This document shows, one piece after another, positions 12,256 to 24,700 of a DNA stretch of 64,000 nucleotides (position 1 is the first letter of the stretch; each line of letters opens with the position of its first letter). The position numbers were made by a program, and so were the translations under genes. The stretch is from Nicotiana tabacum (Eukaryota; Streptophyta; Magnoliopsida; Solanales; Solanaceae): NCBI RefSeq assembly GCF_000715075.1, contig NC_134084.1, positions 7,380,501 to 7,444,500 of the forward strand, given 5' to 3'. The notes under the pieces are model-generated. The model was not told the DNA's origin. It made no database searches and saw only the letters and a program-made list of their open reading frames with translations.

Positions 12256-12738
12256 CAAAAACTTACAGTTTTTTGTTGTTGTCCATCTTACTCAAACATA
12301 TCGATGCAAGTTGTTTATTAAGGTGAAGAGTTAGCTCTGAATTGCATATGAAATTAATGAGGTCTTTTGGACATGGGAATTTTTTAAGGGTAAATCAGTA
12401 TTGTTCAACAGTTTCTTGGATACAGGAAAAGCCAATCCATTTACATATCAATCCAAAATGTTCGTTAAATCAAGAACTAATATGACAGAACCAACAAATG
12501 CAGCAGCAACAATGAGAAAGGAAGGACCAAGAAATTAAGAGCAGCCCAACTCTCTGGACACTTCTGTAGAGCTGGGGATTTTGAGCCGATTGAGTTGGAA
12601 CATTGGAGATGGAGGAAATCCAAATACCAAAAGCGGAAACTCTAAACAAAATCTTATGGTGACTGCATATCTTCCTCTTATTCATATGGCTTTGTCAGAA
12701 AATCCCTAAGGTATGATCCATATCAGGTATGCTGGACT

Positions 12739-15700
12739 TCACACCTTGTCATCTTCCTCGTGTTCCTGAATCTTTTCGCTATGCTTAATATTCTTGTACC
12801 ACTTAGCACATGCAATATAAGCAACCAAATCTATTAATGTCAAACCAGCTAATAGAAAATAGAATCTGTCTAAGTGACCTTTGTTAAGGTTTCCTGGTAT
12901 CCATCCCGGCATGTTGTCTGTTGCTGATATTTTCATCACTATGCTCACGAGGAAGCTACTCACGTAGTTTCCCAATGATATTGATGTCATGCATAGTGCA
13001 CTTCCAAAGCTTTTAAGTCCATCGGGTGCTTGCGCATTGAAGAATTCTAATTGACCTACATACATGAATACTTCCGAAGCTCCTATAAAAGCATATTGAG
13101 GGACTTGCCAGAAGATGTTAAGAGAGCTTGAGCCTTCACAGTGTTTGCAGTCATTGCTCGCATACTTTAGCCTGTAGCACTCCACAATTCCTGCTGATAG
13201 CATAGCCATTACTGCTATGACTAGTCCAATACCCATCCTTTGAAGTTCAGTTAGCCCGGTATTATCACCCTTGCACTTCTTAAACCTACTGACCAGTGGA
13301 TTAAGAACTCTGCGGTTTAGAAATATGACGCCTGCTACACTAAGGATGTCAAAGGTAGACATACTTGCTGCTGGAATCCTGAAGTTTGCTATTGTAGTTT
13401 TCATGGCATCGCCTTGCTCGACAAAGAGTGAGGCCATTTGCGTGAAAACTACAGAGTAAATAATGGTACATAGCCAAATGGGCAGCAGTCTCAAAATGCA
13501 TTTAACTTCTTCAACTTGTGAAATAGGACAGAGGCGCCACGGGTTGTGATCGCTCAGCTTCTGGTCGTCAAGTTCCCTTGATGTCACCACAGCTGCTCTG
13601 TCCAAGAATCTGCAACATGAAAAATCTAGTTTAGTGCATTATAGAATGGCAAATAGACTAGTAATGATAAATGAATGACAGTCGGGTCATAAATTTGAGA
13701 TTCTTGTAGACATAGTGGATTGAACTGCTAAGTGTGTATTTCTACTTACTTGAAACCATGGGTGTGTAGCATTTTTCTACCACCAGTTACGTCGTCGTCT
13801 TCCCCTTGGTAGAAGTCATCTTCATTTTCTGGTGTCTCCACTCTATTCTTCTTTGTTGCTGCAACTAAAACTTGAGCAAACCTGGCAAGAGGGTTGCCAC
13901 TAGACTTGAAGTGTCTGTACCTAGCAGTGCCTCCAAGAAAGAGCAATAATGCTGCAAAAGCAGATGCTGCAGATGCCCAAAAGCCAAGAGCCCACATTCC
14001 TTCATCCTCAAAGTAGTCTAAAATAGTGTTGGAGAAGAGCGACCCAAGGTTCATGAACAGGTAGAAGTAGCTGAAGAAGGCAACTTTAGATTGAGACTCC
14101 CTCGGATGATGCTCGTCAAACTGATCAGCCCCAAAGGTAGCAATATTTGGCTGATAACCTCCATATCCTAGTGCAATCATGTACACAGATATGTAGAATA
14201 GACCAACCCCCATGGTTGAATGTTCTCCACATAGAGTTGTTCGATCCCCACAACCTTTAGGTTTGAGCAAGTAAAGTTGTGATGCTAGTGCTAGTAATGC
14301 CAATCCCTGTCAATGATGTTCCAAACTTAGTAAGAGCAAGATCAAGGACTATTACAGTCAGACGCGAATTCAAGATTTAAGCTTGATAGGTTCAACCTAG
14401 GTTCTTAATACTGAAGTCTATGTACTTTTGAAATTATGGTTTCAGTATATATTTTGTGTTGAAAATACTAAGTTTAGATGAACCAGTTAAACATATGCTC
14501 CATCTGCCTTTGATTACAATCAGCACTAACAATTAGCAGGAATCGCGCTTGTGCAAGATAATGGTAGCAACATTAGATCTTCTTGATTGTGAACTTATAA
14601 GCTAGTGTACTCTTAGGGGTTGTTTGGTACGCGGAATAAGGTGGGATAAATTTGTACCATCAACCAAACATGGTATAAATTTACTCTCTGACTTAATACA
14701 GGATATCCCACCTTATCCCAATCAAACTTGAGATTATTTTATCCTCCAGGAGTTATAATCCTGGTATTATAAGCCCGGAATAATTTAGTCCACGTACCAA
14801 AGACCCATTAGTAGTTTCTCAATATCTACAGAAGTATGATGGAAGTAATGGATACTTATGACATTGATGACTTGAAAATTGAGCACAAGTTTTGGAATAT
14901 GTTCAACCTTTAAGTTTCTTGGCAGTGAACTCTATGTACTTTTGAAATTATAGGTTCAATATATATTCTGTGTCGAAAATACTCAGTTCAGTTGAACCGG
15001 ATAAACATAGGCTCCATCGGCCCGTTTTACAATCAATACTAACAATTAGCACGAATAGCGCTTGTGCAAGATATGATGGGAGTAATGGATACTTACAGTT
15101 ACATAGATGACTTGAAAAATGGCACAAGTTTTGAATCTTCCCCAGTAAGAGTCACTAAGAAAAGCACCAACAAGGGAACAGATGTAGACTGTGCCAGTCC
15201 ATTTGCTCACACTATTAGCAGCATCAGCATTGTTTTCTTTTAACACTCTTGTCAAGAACAACACCAAATTCACTCCAACTCCAAAAAATGCTAGAGTTGC
15301 TAAAGCTTGATTCACTACATATTCAATATGGAAACCAAATGTCAATTAAAGAAGAAAACAAAGAAGTGAAAGTATTAAACTGCTATTAAGAGACAAAGTA
15401 AGACAAATGCACCAAAATATAAAATGAAATTGGAGTGAAGTTTAGAGAGGATTGATGTTCAAATTTCAATAAAAATAAGAAATAATATTTATTTTGTTAT
15501 TTTTATAAAATTAATGAATTATGTTATTTAACATACCTATACTGGTGAAAAATAATACCAGGGGGTCGTTTGATGTAAAACAAGGTTATAATTCCATTTT
15601 CAATATGAGATAGTAGATAATATAAGAATTTGATATAAAATTATTGTAATATTAACATAGACTCCCTCTTATGGATTCAACATCCTCGTTGAGATTTTTT

Positions 15701-18372
15701 CCATTGCATGAGATTTGCCTAGATTCAACACTGAAGTTTTCCCCGCCTAACCGGGATTTGCCTAAACTCAGTTGAACTCTGATCTACCATCAGCAAGATT
15801 GATACAAAAGTGACTCTGATACCATCCGTAACAACCCAATCTGCTAGTGATATTGTCCGTTCTGAATTTAGGCCTTCACGGGTTTAAAACGCGTCACTAA
15901 AGTCTAAGACTTGTTGACTTATATATCCAGCATCTCTCTTATAATTTTACCGATGTAGTACCCTATCTATAATTTGGGGTGTTACAAATATAATCTCAAA
16001 TTTTATATCGGAATGAAATAGTCAAAGGGAGCAAACCTAACTTGGACACTATCATTATCAATTTTTTTTTTTTTTTTGGGTCACATCACAAGGCAAAAAG
16101 TTGGGGATAAGTGAAAGTCCAGATCACCATAATTAGCCCCTCCCCCACCATTCAAGAACCAAAATTTTGTCAAGGATGACGTGGCAGTCCCACCACATCG
16201 TATCGTTGGTTTATGTCAGGTAGTATGTCTTTTCCCAGAACTGCATGGTTTTCTTGTCACTTCCTTATCCTTCCTCTGTCTTCCACAGGATTTTGGCTAT
16301 TGCAGACAAGACCCTATCCGAGGAAGGAACCAAATGTCCCTCCTACTCCGGCTCCCTCTGAATGGGAGCCTCGGAGATAACAGTAAAATTATTTTCGTGT
16401 GATCTATTAGGTAAGAGTTCAAATCGTGAAAGCATCCATTAATACTTGCATTATATTAGATTGTCTATATTATATTATTTGGGTACGGTCATTTCTGAAA
16501 CCCTGCATGAATACGAGATGCTTTATCTAAAACAAGCTACATATTAAGTAATTAATTTAGAACTCATAAATTTCAAATCCTAGCTTCGTACCGTCGCTTA
16601 AATATGCCAAAAACCTAGGTATCTATGTATTTGAAAGCTGTCAAATAGTGCCTAGCAATAAGAGACTAGTTTTTTGACACACGTCTTGATTAGTTTTACT
16701 GCAAAATGTTAGGCTTTGGCCATTTCAATCATTTGTCATTTTCCCCTTCCAACATATATGATAGCTGGCTTCATTTATTACCTCACCTTATCAACCTTTC
16801 TTTTTCTTTGTTTTTTCTCACTCACAGAAAAAGCTCTACGTCGGTTAAAATTATAGAAGTGAATATTAGTCGTAACTTATGTATCTATATTTTTCTTTTT
16901 TAATCAGTCTAAAAAGGAATGATAATTTTTTATATTTAAAATAAATTTAATTTTAAACTTTCCTTTTTAGTTTTTTATCGCCAATAAAAACATTTATAAC
17001 TTGATTTATAAACAACAAATTTAAAAATTTTATTTTTAAAATTTTATGCGCAATCAAATAATAACACATAAAGGGTGTGTTTGGTATAACGGAAAATGAT
17101 TTCTTGGAAAATAAGTAGTAATCTTATTCATTTTCCGATGTTTGGTACGCAAATTAAGAAAAATAACTTCTCAAGAGTATTAATAAATAATTTAGATATA
17201 ATAAACATGAAGCCATAAACTTTCAAACCAACAACCTTCCGGACCCACAAATTTCATAAACTTTCAAAACTGCGGAATTTCGAACCCGTAAACTTTATAA
17301 TTTTTAAACCTGTTAACTTCCAAACACATAAACCTCCGAACTCATAATGAACCGGTAAGACTATATTTTAGAAATGTTACGAGTGTTGAGTCTAACACAA
17401 TCGGAAAAGTAATTTCCAGTGATAAGAATTGATTTGAATTATATAAATAGATATAATTTATATACTTAATTGATATAATTCTAACACTCAATACTCTCAT
17501 AACTGTACATGCTGAACGTAGAATAATATAACTTGAGTAGCTCTAACAGTATATACCATGATTGAACTAATAAAAGAAATTAAGCAGATGCAGATATTAC
17601 TAATAGTACTTTATGTCGTTTTCTTTTTTCAACGATAAATATTAAGAATTTTCTAATATGATTAATTTCAGGAATAAAAGCTTACGTAGAATCATAATTC
17701 CAGCCACCCATTTCCCACTTGTTTCTCTGATTGCTGGCTTTCCATTAAGATCAATAGTTCCATCCTTAGTGCAATCCATTTCTTCCCCTTTCAACTTCAC
17801 CTGATGATCATAACAATAAAGTTCCAAAACAATAAATTAAATAAATATATATATAGATAGCTTAACAAGTTTTAGTTTTTTTTTTCAAAAAAAAATTTAT
17901 ATTATCAGGTCACCTAAAAGTGATATTAATAATTTGAAAAAAACAAGCATATTACATGTGCCTATATCATATTAAAACATAATATACTGATAGTGTAAAA
18001 TTCTTCTCATCAAGAATCAAGGATTGGTAAATGGTACGCACTAGGAATAAGAACAAATCTTTTTTTTTTTTTTGGGTGATATATACAACTAACAATCTTG
18101 GTGAAAATTATTAAAAGAATGAACGGGAGCCATGGAACAACGACTAAGTTGTCTCCTTCATAGGTCCGGGGTTCGAGCTGTGGAAACGGTCACTAATGCT
18201 TGTATTAGTGTAGGCTGTCTATATTACACTCCTTAGAGTGCAGCCCTTTCCAGACCAAACATGAATGTGTGATACCTTATGTATCGAGCTGCCCTTTATT
18301 CGGAGAAAGAAAATAGAGATAGATGCCTAGATTGTAAGTACTAACCTCTTTTGAGAGTTCCAAGCATGCCAT
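12739..18372 (-). CDS. NPF7.3-like: NRT1/PTR family transporter, NPF7.3 (NRT1.5)-like, copy 2; five exons
   Basis: Tandem paralogue of the gene at 876-6500, same strand. Exons: 18372-18346, 17800-17686, 15314-15097, 14306-13750, 13609-12739. Splice sites and phases match copy 1 and give 595 codons without a stop. It differs from copy 1 by about 12 residues in the 288-residue last exon and about 9 in exon 4, plus one codon less in exon 2 and one in exon 4. Most changes lie in the central cytoplasmic loop (ETPENEDD, GEDDDVTGG) and near the C-terminus (HEEDDKV). The helix-1 ExxER motif is again QALAT. Intron 3 is 790 bp against 416 bp in copy 1 because of a MITE and an internal duplication. Intact coding sequence suggests both copies are functional; expression cannot be judged from sequence. 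Confidence 0.93.
14616..14807. mobile_element. PIF/Harbinger (Tourist)-type MITE in intron 3 of NPF copy 2
   Basis: 192 bp; ends GGGGTTGTTTGGTACG and CGTACCAAAGACCCA are imperfect inverted repeats. TTA is duplicated at 14613-14615 and 14808-14810. Copy 1 intron 3 holds the empty TTA site near 2820. Confidence 0.8.
14833..14903 (-). pseudogene. Degenerate duplicate of the 3' end of exon 3 inside intron 3 of NPF copy 2
   Basis: 71 bp closely resembling 15070-15139, which spans the true exon 3/intron 3 border. The donor has decayed: at the equivalent place the minus strand has ATAAGT instead of GTAAGT. The following 14905-15020 duplicates 14390-14515 of the same intron. Confidence 0.75.
15540..16000. 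other. Intron 2 sequence of copy 2 with unidentified repeat
   Basis: Segment 15540-15985 ('agggggtcgtttgatg...', 'actctgataccatccgtaacaac', '...ttggggtgttacaa') is absent from copy 1 intron 2 and looks inserted, perhaps LTR-related. No coding content; ends not resolved. Confidence 0.35.
16410..16525 (+). mobile_element. tRNA-derived SINE fragment in intron 2 of copy 2
   Basis: 'gttcaaatcgtgaaagcatccattaat...attgtctatatta...ctgcatgaatacgagatgc' matches the family at 6995 and 18120. Confidence 0.55.
17070..17345. repeat. MITE-end fragment plus reiterated 'taaactttcaaacc' stretch
   Basis: 'aagggtgtgtttggtat' is a typical plant MITE end. It is followed by 17210-17345, where a roughly 20-bp phrase ('ataaactttcaaac', 'gtaaactttataat', 'gttaacttccaaac') recurs in divergent form. 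No second MITE terminus seen. Confidence 0.4.
18120..18300 (+). mobile_element. Near-full-length tRNA-derived SINE in intron 1 of NPF copy 2
   Basis: Has a pol III-like A-box region (GGAACAACGACTAAG) and B box (GGTTCGAGCTG near 18172), then the shared body and a T-rich end. It is the best preserved member of its family in the window. Intron 1 of copy 1 (around 6440) lacks it. Confidence 0.7.
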
Positions 18373-18493
18373 TGATATTGACTCTAAGATTTGCTTAAAA
18401 GATTTGGTATTAATGAGTATTATCAATGGTGGAGATGAAGAGAAGAACCCAAGAGAGAAAAGAGAGTTGAGAATAAATGCAACTGAGTGAAAC

Positions 18494-18501
18494 TATATAT
18501 A
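18494..18501 (-). promoter_or_regulatory. Probable TATA box of NPF copy 2
   Basis: The minus strand reads TATATATAG 122 bp upstream of the ATG, equivalent to the copy 1 element. Conserved sequence continues upstream through the shared block near 18590-18680 (6730-6850 in copy 1). Confidence 0.55.
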
Positions 18502-18924
18502 GAAGTTCGAGAGATGATAAGTGGAAGGTGGAGATTAAAGAATTTTTAATATTAGGAAGAAAAAAAAATAGGCACAAGACCAAATTTTTTTAACATGATG
18601 TTTTGGACGTAAGTATAGGTTACTTTTTGTTTGTGATTTAACACATCAAATTACCTAATATTGAGGGTCCATTTCAATATTTTTTCTTTGCCTCTCAATT
18701 GGTTGAAAGTTGATATGATACATGAAACACTTAGTGTAATGCTCTGTTGAATGATTTGGAGACCTATGTTTTTAATGGTGGGAAATTTTTGATTTTGATC
18801 ACTTTATTATAACCTTATTTGCTTTAACTAAGCATGAGAAATTATTAGTCTTTCCTTTTATCTTTCACAAATTTATGTGTTTTTAGCTAGTTTTTTCACA
18901 CTTAAGATATTGACAATTTACGAA

Positions 18925-19020
18925 AACAATATCTCTACCTTATAAAGGTAGGAATAAGTTCTACCCCTTCTTAGACTCTACTTATGAGAATTCACTGAAT
19001 ATGTCATTATTGTTGTATGA
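18925..19020 (+). mobile_element. Diverged TS SINE fragment
   Basis: 'atctctaccttataaaggtaggaataagttctacc...actctacttatgagaattcactg...ttgttgt' follows the TS body order but is heavily mutated. Confidence 0.55.
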
Positions 19021-19084
19021 TATTGACAATATATAACTATACGATCCTGAATAGCACGAGCCTATTGTGGAGGATCCTGAGATG

Positions 19085-19265
19085 CAGTGGCGAAGCTACA
19101 TGGTCATACGGGTGGTTAATTGACTATCCTTCATCGAAAAGTTGCACTATATATATAGGTAAAATACAACATTTTAGAGATATATAATACATATTGAACA
19201 CCTTTTGTCGGATTCACTTTTTTCAGATTTGAATACACTTGGGGAAATTCCTAACTATGCCACTG
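19085..19265. mobile_element. hAT-like MITE
   Basis: 181 bp; inverted ends CAGTGGCGAAGCTA and (reverse complement) CAGTGGCATAGTTA. 8-bp target duplications CTGAGATG (19077-19084) and CCGAGATG (19266-19273). Confidence 0.75.
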
Positions 19266-19904
19266 CCGAGATGTTTGGAGAATCATTTTGATGATTTATA
19301 CAAAGAATTTAGAATATTATGTTTGGTTGCTTAGGGACATTTTAGAACAAGCTGAGGAGAACATTAATTGTTAGGGGACTTTTGCAACCAAACGTACGTA
19401 AGTATAATATATTATGTTTATCGAGTTTTGCAGCATCTTGAACTTGGGGTTCAACATTGTTAGAGAAGGATAAGATTCCAGATTATGTGCTAATTTCACT
19501 TGATAACATTGGAATAACGTTGTTCTATCCAAATGGAGACATGAATCTCTAAAAAAAAATAGCTCGGTGCGCTAAGCTTCCGCTATGCGCAAGGTCCGGA
19601 AAAGGGCCGGACTACAAGAGACATAAATCTCTTATTCTTATTAAGGATTATCGATTTTTTTAAGAAAAATTAATTTTTCCAAGGTTATTATGCCCAACTT
19701 ATTGATATAAAAATCTCTTACGCATTATAATATGTTGAACCATTTTTTTAATAATCGTAGTATCCGTGCCAACTTGCGCATATTTCGATCTCTCCCACTA
19801 ATATATGTACCGAATAACTCTGAACAGTAGAGAAAGCATAACTACTTTTATTCTTCCTTCTTAGTAAGTATAGCCCAATTTTAGGCAAACTGCAGTAAAG
19901 TCTT

Positions 19905-20022
19905 CAGTCGAGAATCTATTAGTAATAATCTTTCTACTTTCATAAGGTTGCAATAAAGTTTACGTATACATTATTTGTGAGATTTCGCTAGGTTTGTTGT
20001 TGTGGTTGTTGTTATTGCGGTA
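19905..20022 (+). mobile_element. Diverged TS SINE fragment
   Basis: 'tctactttcataaggttgcaataaagtttacgtatacatt...tttgttgttgtggttgttgtt' keeps the TS order and tail. Confidence 0.55.
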
Positions 20023-20544
20023 AAATTTTCCACTAGGTTTGTAACCTCAAGGTGTCAAAAAAATCTTCCCACAAATTCCAATATGCCAAAAACAATTTCC
20101 CACGTCTCAGTTCAGATAATGTGAGTTAGTAGTGTGGTTTTAGCCACACAATGTCTTGAATCACTATCTTTAGACGGATCAATTTTGCAAACATATCTTA
20201 ATTTTTCCTTTTTTGTTCCAAAATAATTGCGACAATATTCGGGCTAGATGACGTACATCTCGATTAATTGTTTCACTAAGTACATGCTATCTCTTACCAA
20301 TTTAGATAGCAAATTACTTTACCTACTAAAGATTTGGTACGTAGATGAGAAAAATCATCTAATATTTTAAATTTTGTTGGTTTTATTATATCTATTAGCG
20401 TTTTTCCCACTAGGTAATGACATGCATTTATATATATATATGGATTTTGGTAAAATTTTGTGGCAAATTAGTTTCATTTAGTGTTTCTTCGATAGGCACA
20501 AGGAAAGAGACAAAAAACGAGATATCGTGTCCTCAGAATGAAGT

Positions 20545-20695
20545 CGCCTTTGTCAGGGTTAGTCTTACCTTTTAATATGGGAAATGAAGTCGTCTTTGTC
20601 AGGGTCTGTTTTACCGTTCAATATGGAATTTCCTGCGCGAATCTATATTTTGTTAGGCTGCAATACAAGTACTAGACACCGGCTGAGAAACCAAA
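20545..20695 (+). mobile_element. SINE (third type) with internal duplication
   Basis: A 45-bp phrase around 'gaagtcgcctttgtcagggt' occurs twice (20550 and 20588), followed by 'tcctgcgcgaatctatatt...ggctgcaatacaagtac'. The same family occurs at 40746-40910. Confidence 0.5.
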
Positions 20696-20999
20696 AAGAA
20701 AAGAAAACAAGATATGTTTAAGAGTTAGGTATATTATTAGTTCAGAAAAAGAAATTTTTAATTAGGAATTTCTTTTTAGTGTGATAACTTTTTGACTTTT
20801 AACAGCTGGAGCCTGGATTCAGTGTCAAAATTCTGTAATTGGCTTTTCCCATCTCGAGCAGTTAACAAGAAAGAATGTTTAAGAAGAGTTGTGGAAAAGC
20901 TGTCATTAAAACTTTGTTCACAATTAGTGATTAGTTAAATTATAACTTAATTATCATCCTATATAGTTTTGTAAAAGGTAACGCGATTTAAGCAGTACA

Positions 21000-21355
21000 T
21001 GTAAGCATAAACTTTAATTCATACCATGATCTTGAACATGATAGTCTTACATGTAATTGCCATAGAAAACATACCTGAAGCGGAATTCATTATCTTGAAG
21101 CGGAAGCGTTAATTCAAAACTGGTTTCTCGCCCCTTGCCCTAACTTTATGTTACCGCCGCCTTTAGAGATGGAAGAGAGAATAAAAAAATATGGTAACCC
21201 TAATGGGTGGGGAGACGACCAATTTATAGAGGTTCTCACTTAATCCGGTACGTCCATCAAGTAACCGATCGGACGGATGAGATTTGCTCATTAATTAAAT
21301 ATTAATTATGGGCCTAATCTTATTGGGCCACATACACGTAAGAAAATAGTGTACA
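21000..21355 (-). repeat. 3' LTR of the copia element
   Basis: 356 bp, TG...CA ends. It differs from the other LTR (26847-27202) at 7 positions by eye, about 2%. Confidence 0.93.
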
Positions 21356-21370
21356 TTCTCCCACTTGGCC
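21356..21370 (-). promoter_or_regulatory. Polypurine tract of the copia element
   Basis: Minus strand reads GGCCAAGTGGGAGAA directly before the 3' LTR (TGTACAC), the usual plus-strand primer of copia elements. Confidence 0.8.
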
Positions 21371-21719
21371 CAATAATCACATAATACTAATATTTAATAT
21401 AGGAACATTAGTTGCGCATAAACAAATCTCTTCTATAATGTCCATCATAAATACCATAATACGATAAACTACTAAATGTGAGTTATGGCGGTTATATATA
21501 ATTTATCTACATACTCCCTTCCATATACCACAACATTAGCAACTCATTGTACCAGGTCCATAAGCTATAAAATATTATGGTCCACAATAATATCTCATTG
21601 AGACTTATCCTGTAATATCTCAAAACAATAATGTGTACACCATTATGAGAAATAGGAAATCACTAATGTATATCAGAAACATATAAATGAGCTCAGAGTG
21701 TCAAAACATCATAAATACA

Positions 21720-24700
21720 TCAGTCATAAATACAGCCAAGACCCATTCTATGTACGTGTTCTTTAAATATCTTTGGCTGTAAACCTTTCGTTAATGGATC
21801 TGCAATCATGAGATCAGTTCTAATATGCTCAAGTGACACTCTTTGTTTCTGAACTTCCTCTTTGACGGTAAAGTACTTTAATTCCATATGTTTAGCACAT
21901 TTGGAGTACTTATCGTTCTTGGAGAAGAATACTACTGCAGAATTATCACAGTAAATTTTCAGCGGCTTGGTAATGGTGTCGACAACCCCAAGTCCTGAAA
22001 TAAAGTTTCGCAACCATAATGCATGAATTGTGGCTTCAAAACATGCCACAAATTCTGCTTCCGTCGTGGATGTAGCAATAACAGACTGTTTGGCACTCTT
22101 CCACGATATTGCTCCTTCAGCTAATTGGAACAAATAACCAAACGTGGATTTTCTAGTGTCAATACATCCAGCGAAATCTGAATCCGAGTATCCAACAACT
22201 TCCAAATGCTTGGATCTCCTATACATGAGCATGTAATCCTTCATTCCTTTCAGGTACCTCAAAACTTTCTTTGCAGCTTTCCAATGATCAATTCCTGGGT
22301 TACTCTGATATCTTCCTAGCATTCCGACCGCAAAACTAATATCCGGTCTTGTGCAAGTCTGAGCATACATCAGACTACCAACAATTGAAGAGTAAGGAAT
22401 TGATTCCATTTCCTTTCATTCTACATCATTCTTAAGGCATTGCATGAGACTAAATTTGTCCCCTTTTTGAATTGGAACAATTCCTGCTGAACAATTATTC
22501 ATGTTAAATCTCTCTAGAACTCTTTCGATATAGCCTTTCTGAGACAATCTCAATAATCCTTGTGATCTATCACGGAATATTTCTATTCCTATCACATAGG
22601 ATGCCTCACCCATATCTTTCATTTCAAAATTCTTAGAGAGAAAATCTTTAGTCTCACGTAATATGCCTAAATCATTAGCAGCAAGTAGAATATCATCAAC
22701 ATATAAGACTAAAAATATAAACTTGCTCCCACTGATCTTTTGGTATATACACCGATCAACGGTATTTTCCACAAATTCAAAAGATGTTATGGTATCATTA
22801 AACTTTATATACCATTGTCGCGAGGCTTGTTTAAGTCCATATATTGACTTCTTCAGTTTACACACCATTTGACCTTTTCCTTTAGTTTCGAAACCTTCTG
22901 GTTGGTCCATATAAACTTCTTCCTCGAGGTCTCCATTAAGAAAGACAGTTTTCACATCCATTTGGTGTAACTCTAAATCATAATGAGCCACCAAAGCCAT
23001 AATAATTCTTAACGAGTCTTTCTTTGAGACCGGCGAAAAGGTCTCTTTATAATCAATGCCTCCTTTCTGAGTATAACCCTTGGCAACAAGTCTGGCTTTG
23101 TATCTTTCAATATTGCCATTTGAATCGCATTTGGTCTTAAAGACTCATCTACACCCGATTCTTTTAGAACTTTTTGGCAATTCAACAAGATCCCAGACTT
23201 TATTGTATTCCATGAATTTTAACTCTTCCTTCATGGCATCAATCCACTTGTCAGACTCATTACTTTCTATGGCTTGTGAAAATGAAACCGGATCCTTATT
23301 AAGACCAATGTCAAAATCCGACTCTTGCAAATAAACCACGTACAACAACAACGACCCAGTATAATCCCACAAGTGGGGTCTGGGGAGGGTAATATGTACG
23401 CAGACCTTACCCCTACCCCGAAGGGTAGAGAGGCTGTTTCCGGGAGCAAATAAACCACGTAATCATCCGAAATAGCCGATTTTCTATCTTTGAGATTTTC
23501 TTAATGGCATTTCTTGTGGTTCATTTGTGTCAGATATTTGTGAGTTAGTTTCTTCATGAAGTGTTTCATTCAAATGTTGCTCTATGTTGTCAAAGCGTTC
23601 TTCAACAACTGGAACAATATTTGGTATTTGTGTGGAAGTAGGCACATTTCTGGGTAATAGAACATTGACCCTCACCTCTTTAATTTCCACACTTTGCTTT
23701 TCAACACTCCCACTAACTTCACCATTCTTAATGAATCTTGCATTACCGGTTTCAACAATTCTCGAACTATGGTTTGGACAGTAAAACACATACCCTTTAG
23801 ATTTCTCTGGGTAACCAATAAAGTAACCACTTACTGTTCGAGAATCTAATTTCTTTTCTTGTGGATTATAAACTCTAGCTTCCGTTGGGCAACCCCAAAC
23901 ATGCAGGTGCCTTAAACTAGGTTTCCTTCCTGTCCACAGTTCAAAAGGGGTCTTTGGAACTGCCTTACTAGGAACCCAGTTTAATAAATATACAGCGGTT
24001 TTAAGAGCATACATCCACAATGATTTGGGTAATGAGGAATTACTTATCATGCTCCTAACCATATCCATAAGTGTTCGATTGCGCCTTTCTGCAACACCAT
24101 TTTGTTGAGGTGTTCCTGGCATAGTATACTGTGCACATATGCCACGTTCCTCGAGGAACTTTGCAAATGGATCTGGATATTGTCTTGATTCATTATATTT
24201 TCCATAATATTCACCACCTCTATCTGACCTAATAATTTTCACCTTTTTATCTAATTGCCTTTCAACCTCATTAACAAACACTTTGAGAGCATCTGCTGTT
24301 TGAGATTTTTCTTTCAGCAAATAGATGTATCCATAACGTGAAAAATCATCGATAAAAGTGATAAAATATTTCTCTCTACCAAAAGATGGAACATCAAAGG
24401 GTCCACAAATATCGGTGTGTATAATTTCAAGAAGCTGGGTGCTTCTTGTGGCACCTTTCTTACTATGCTTGGTTTCCTTTCCCTTAATGCAATCCAAACA
24501 CATAGTAAGATCAATAAAATTTAGATTCGGAAGAATCTCATTTTTTACTAATCTTTCTAACCTTTCTTTGGATATATGACCCAAAGGTATATGCCACAAG
24601 TAAGCAGAACTTTCATCTAGTGAACTACGTTTAATTCCAACATTATGTTGAACAGTAAGAAGGGATTCAGAAAAACCAATATCGAGTTTCAATTTATATA

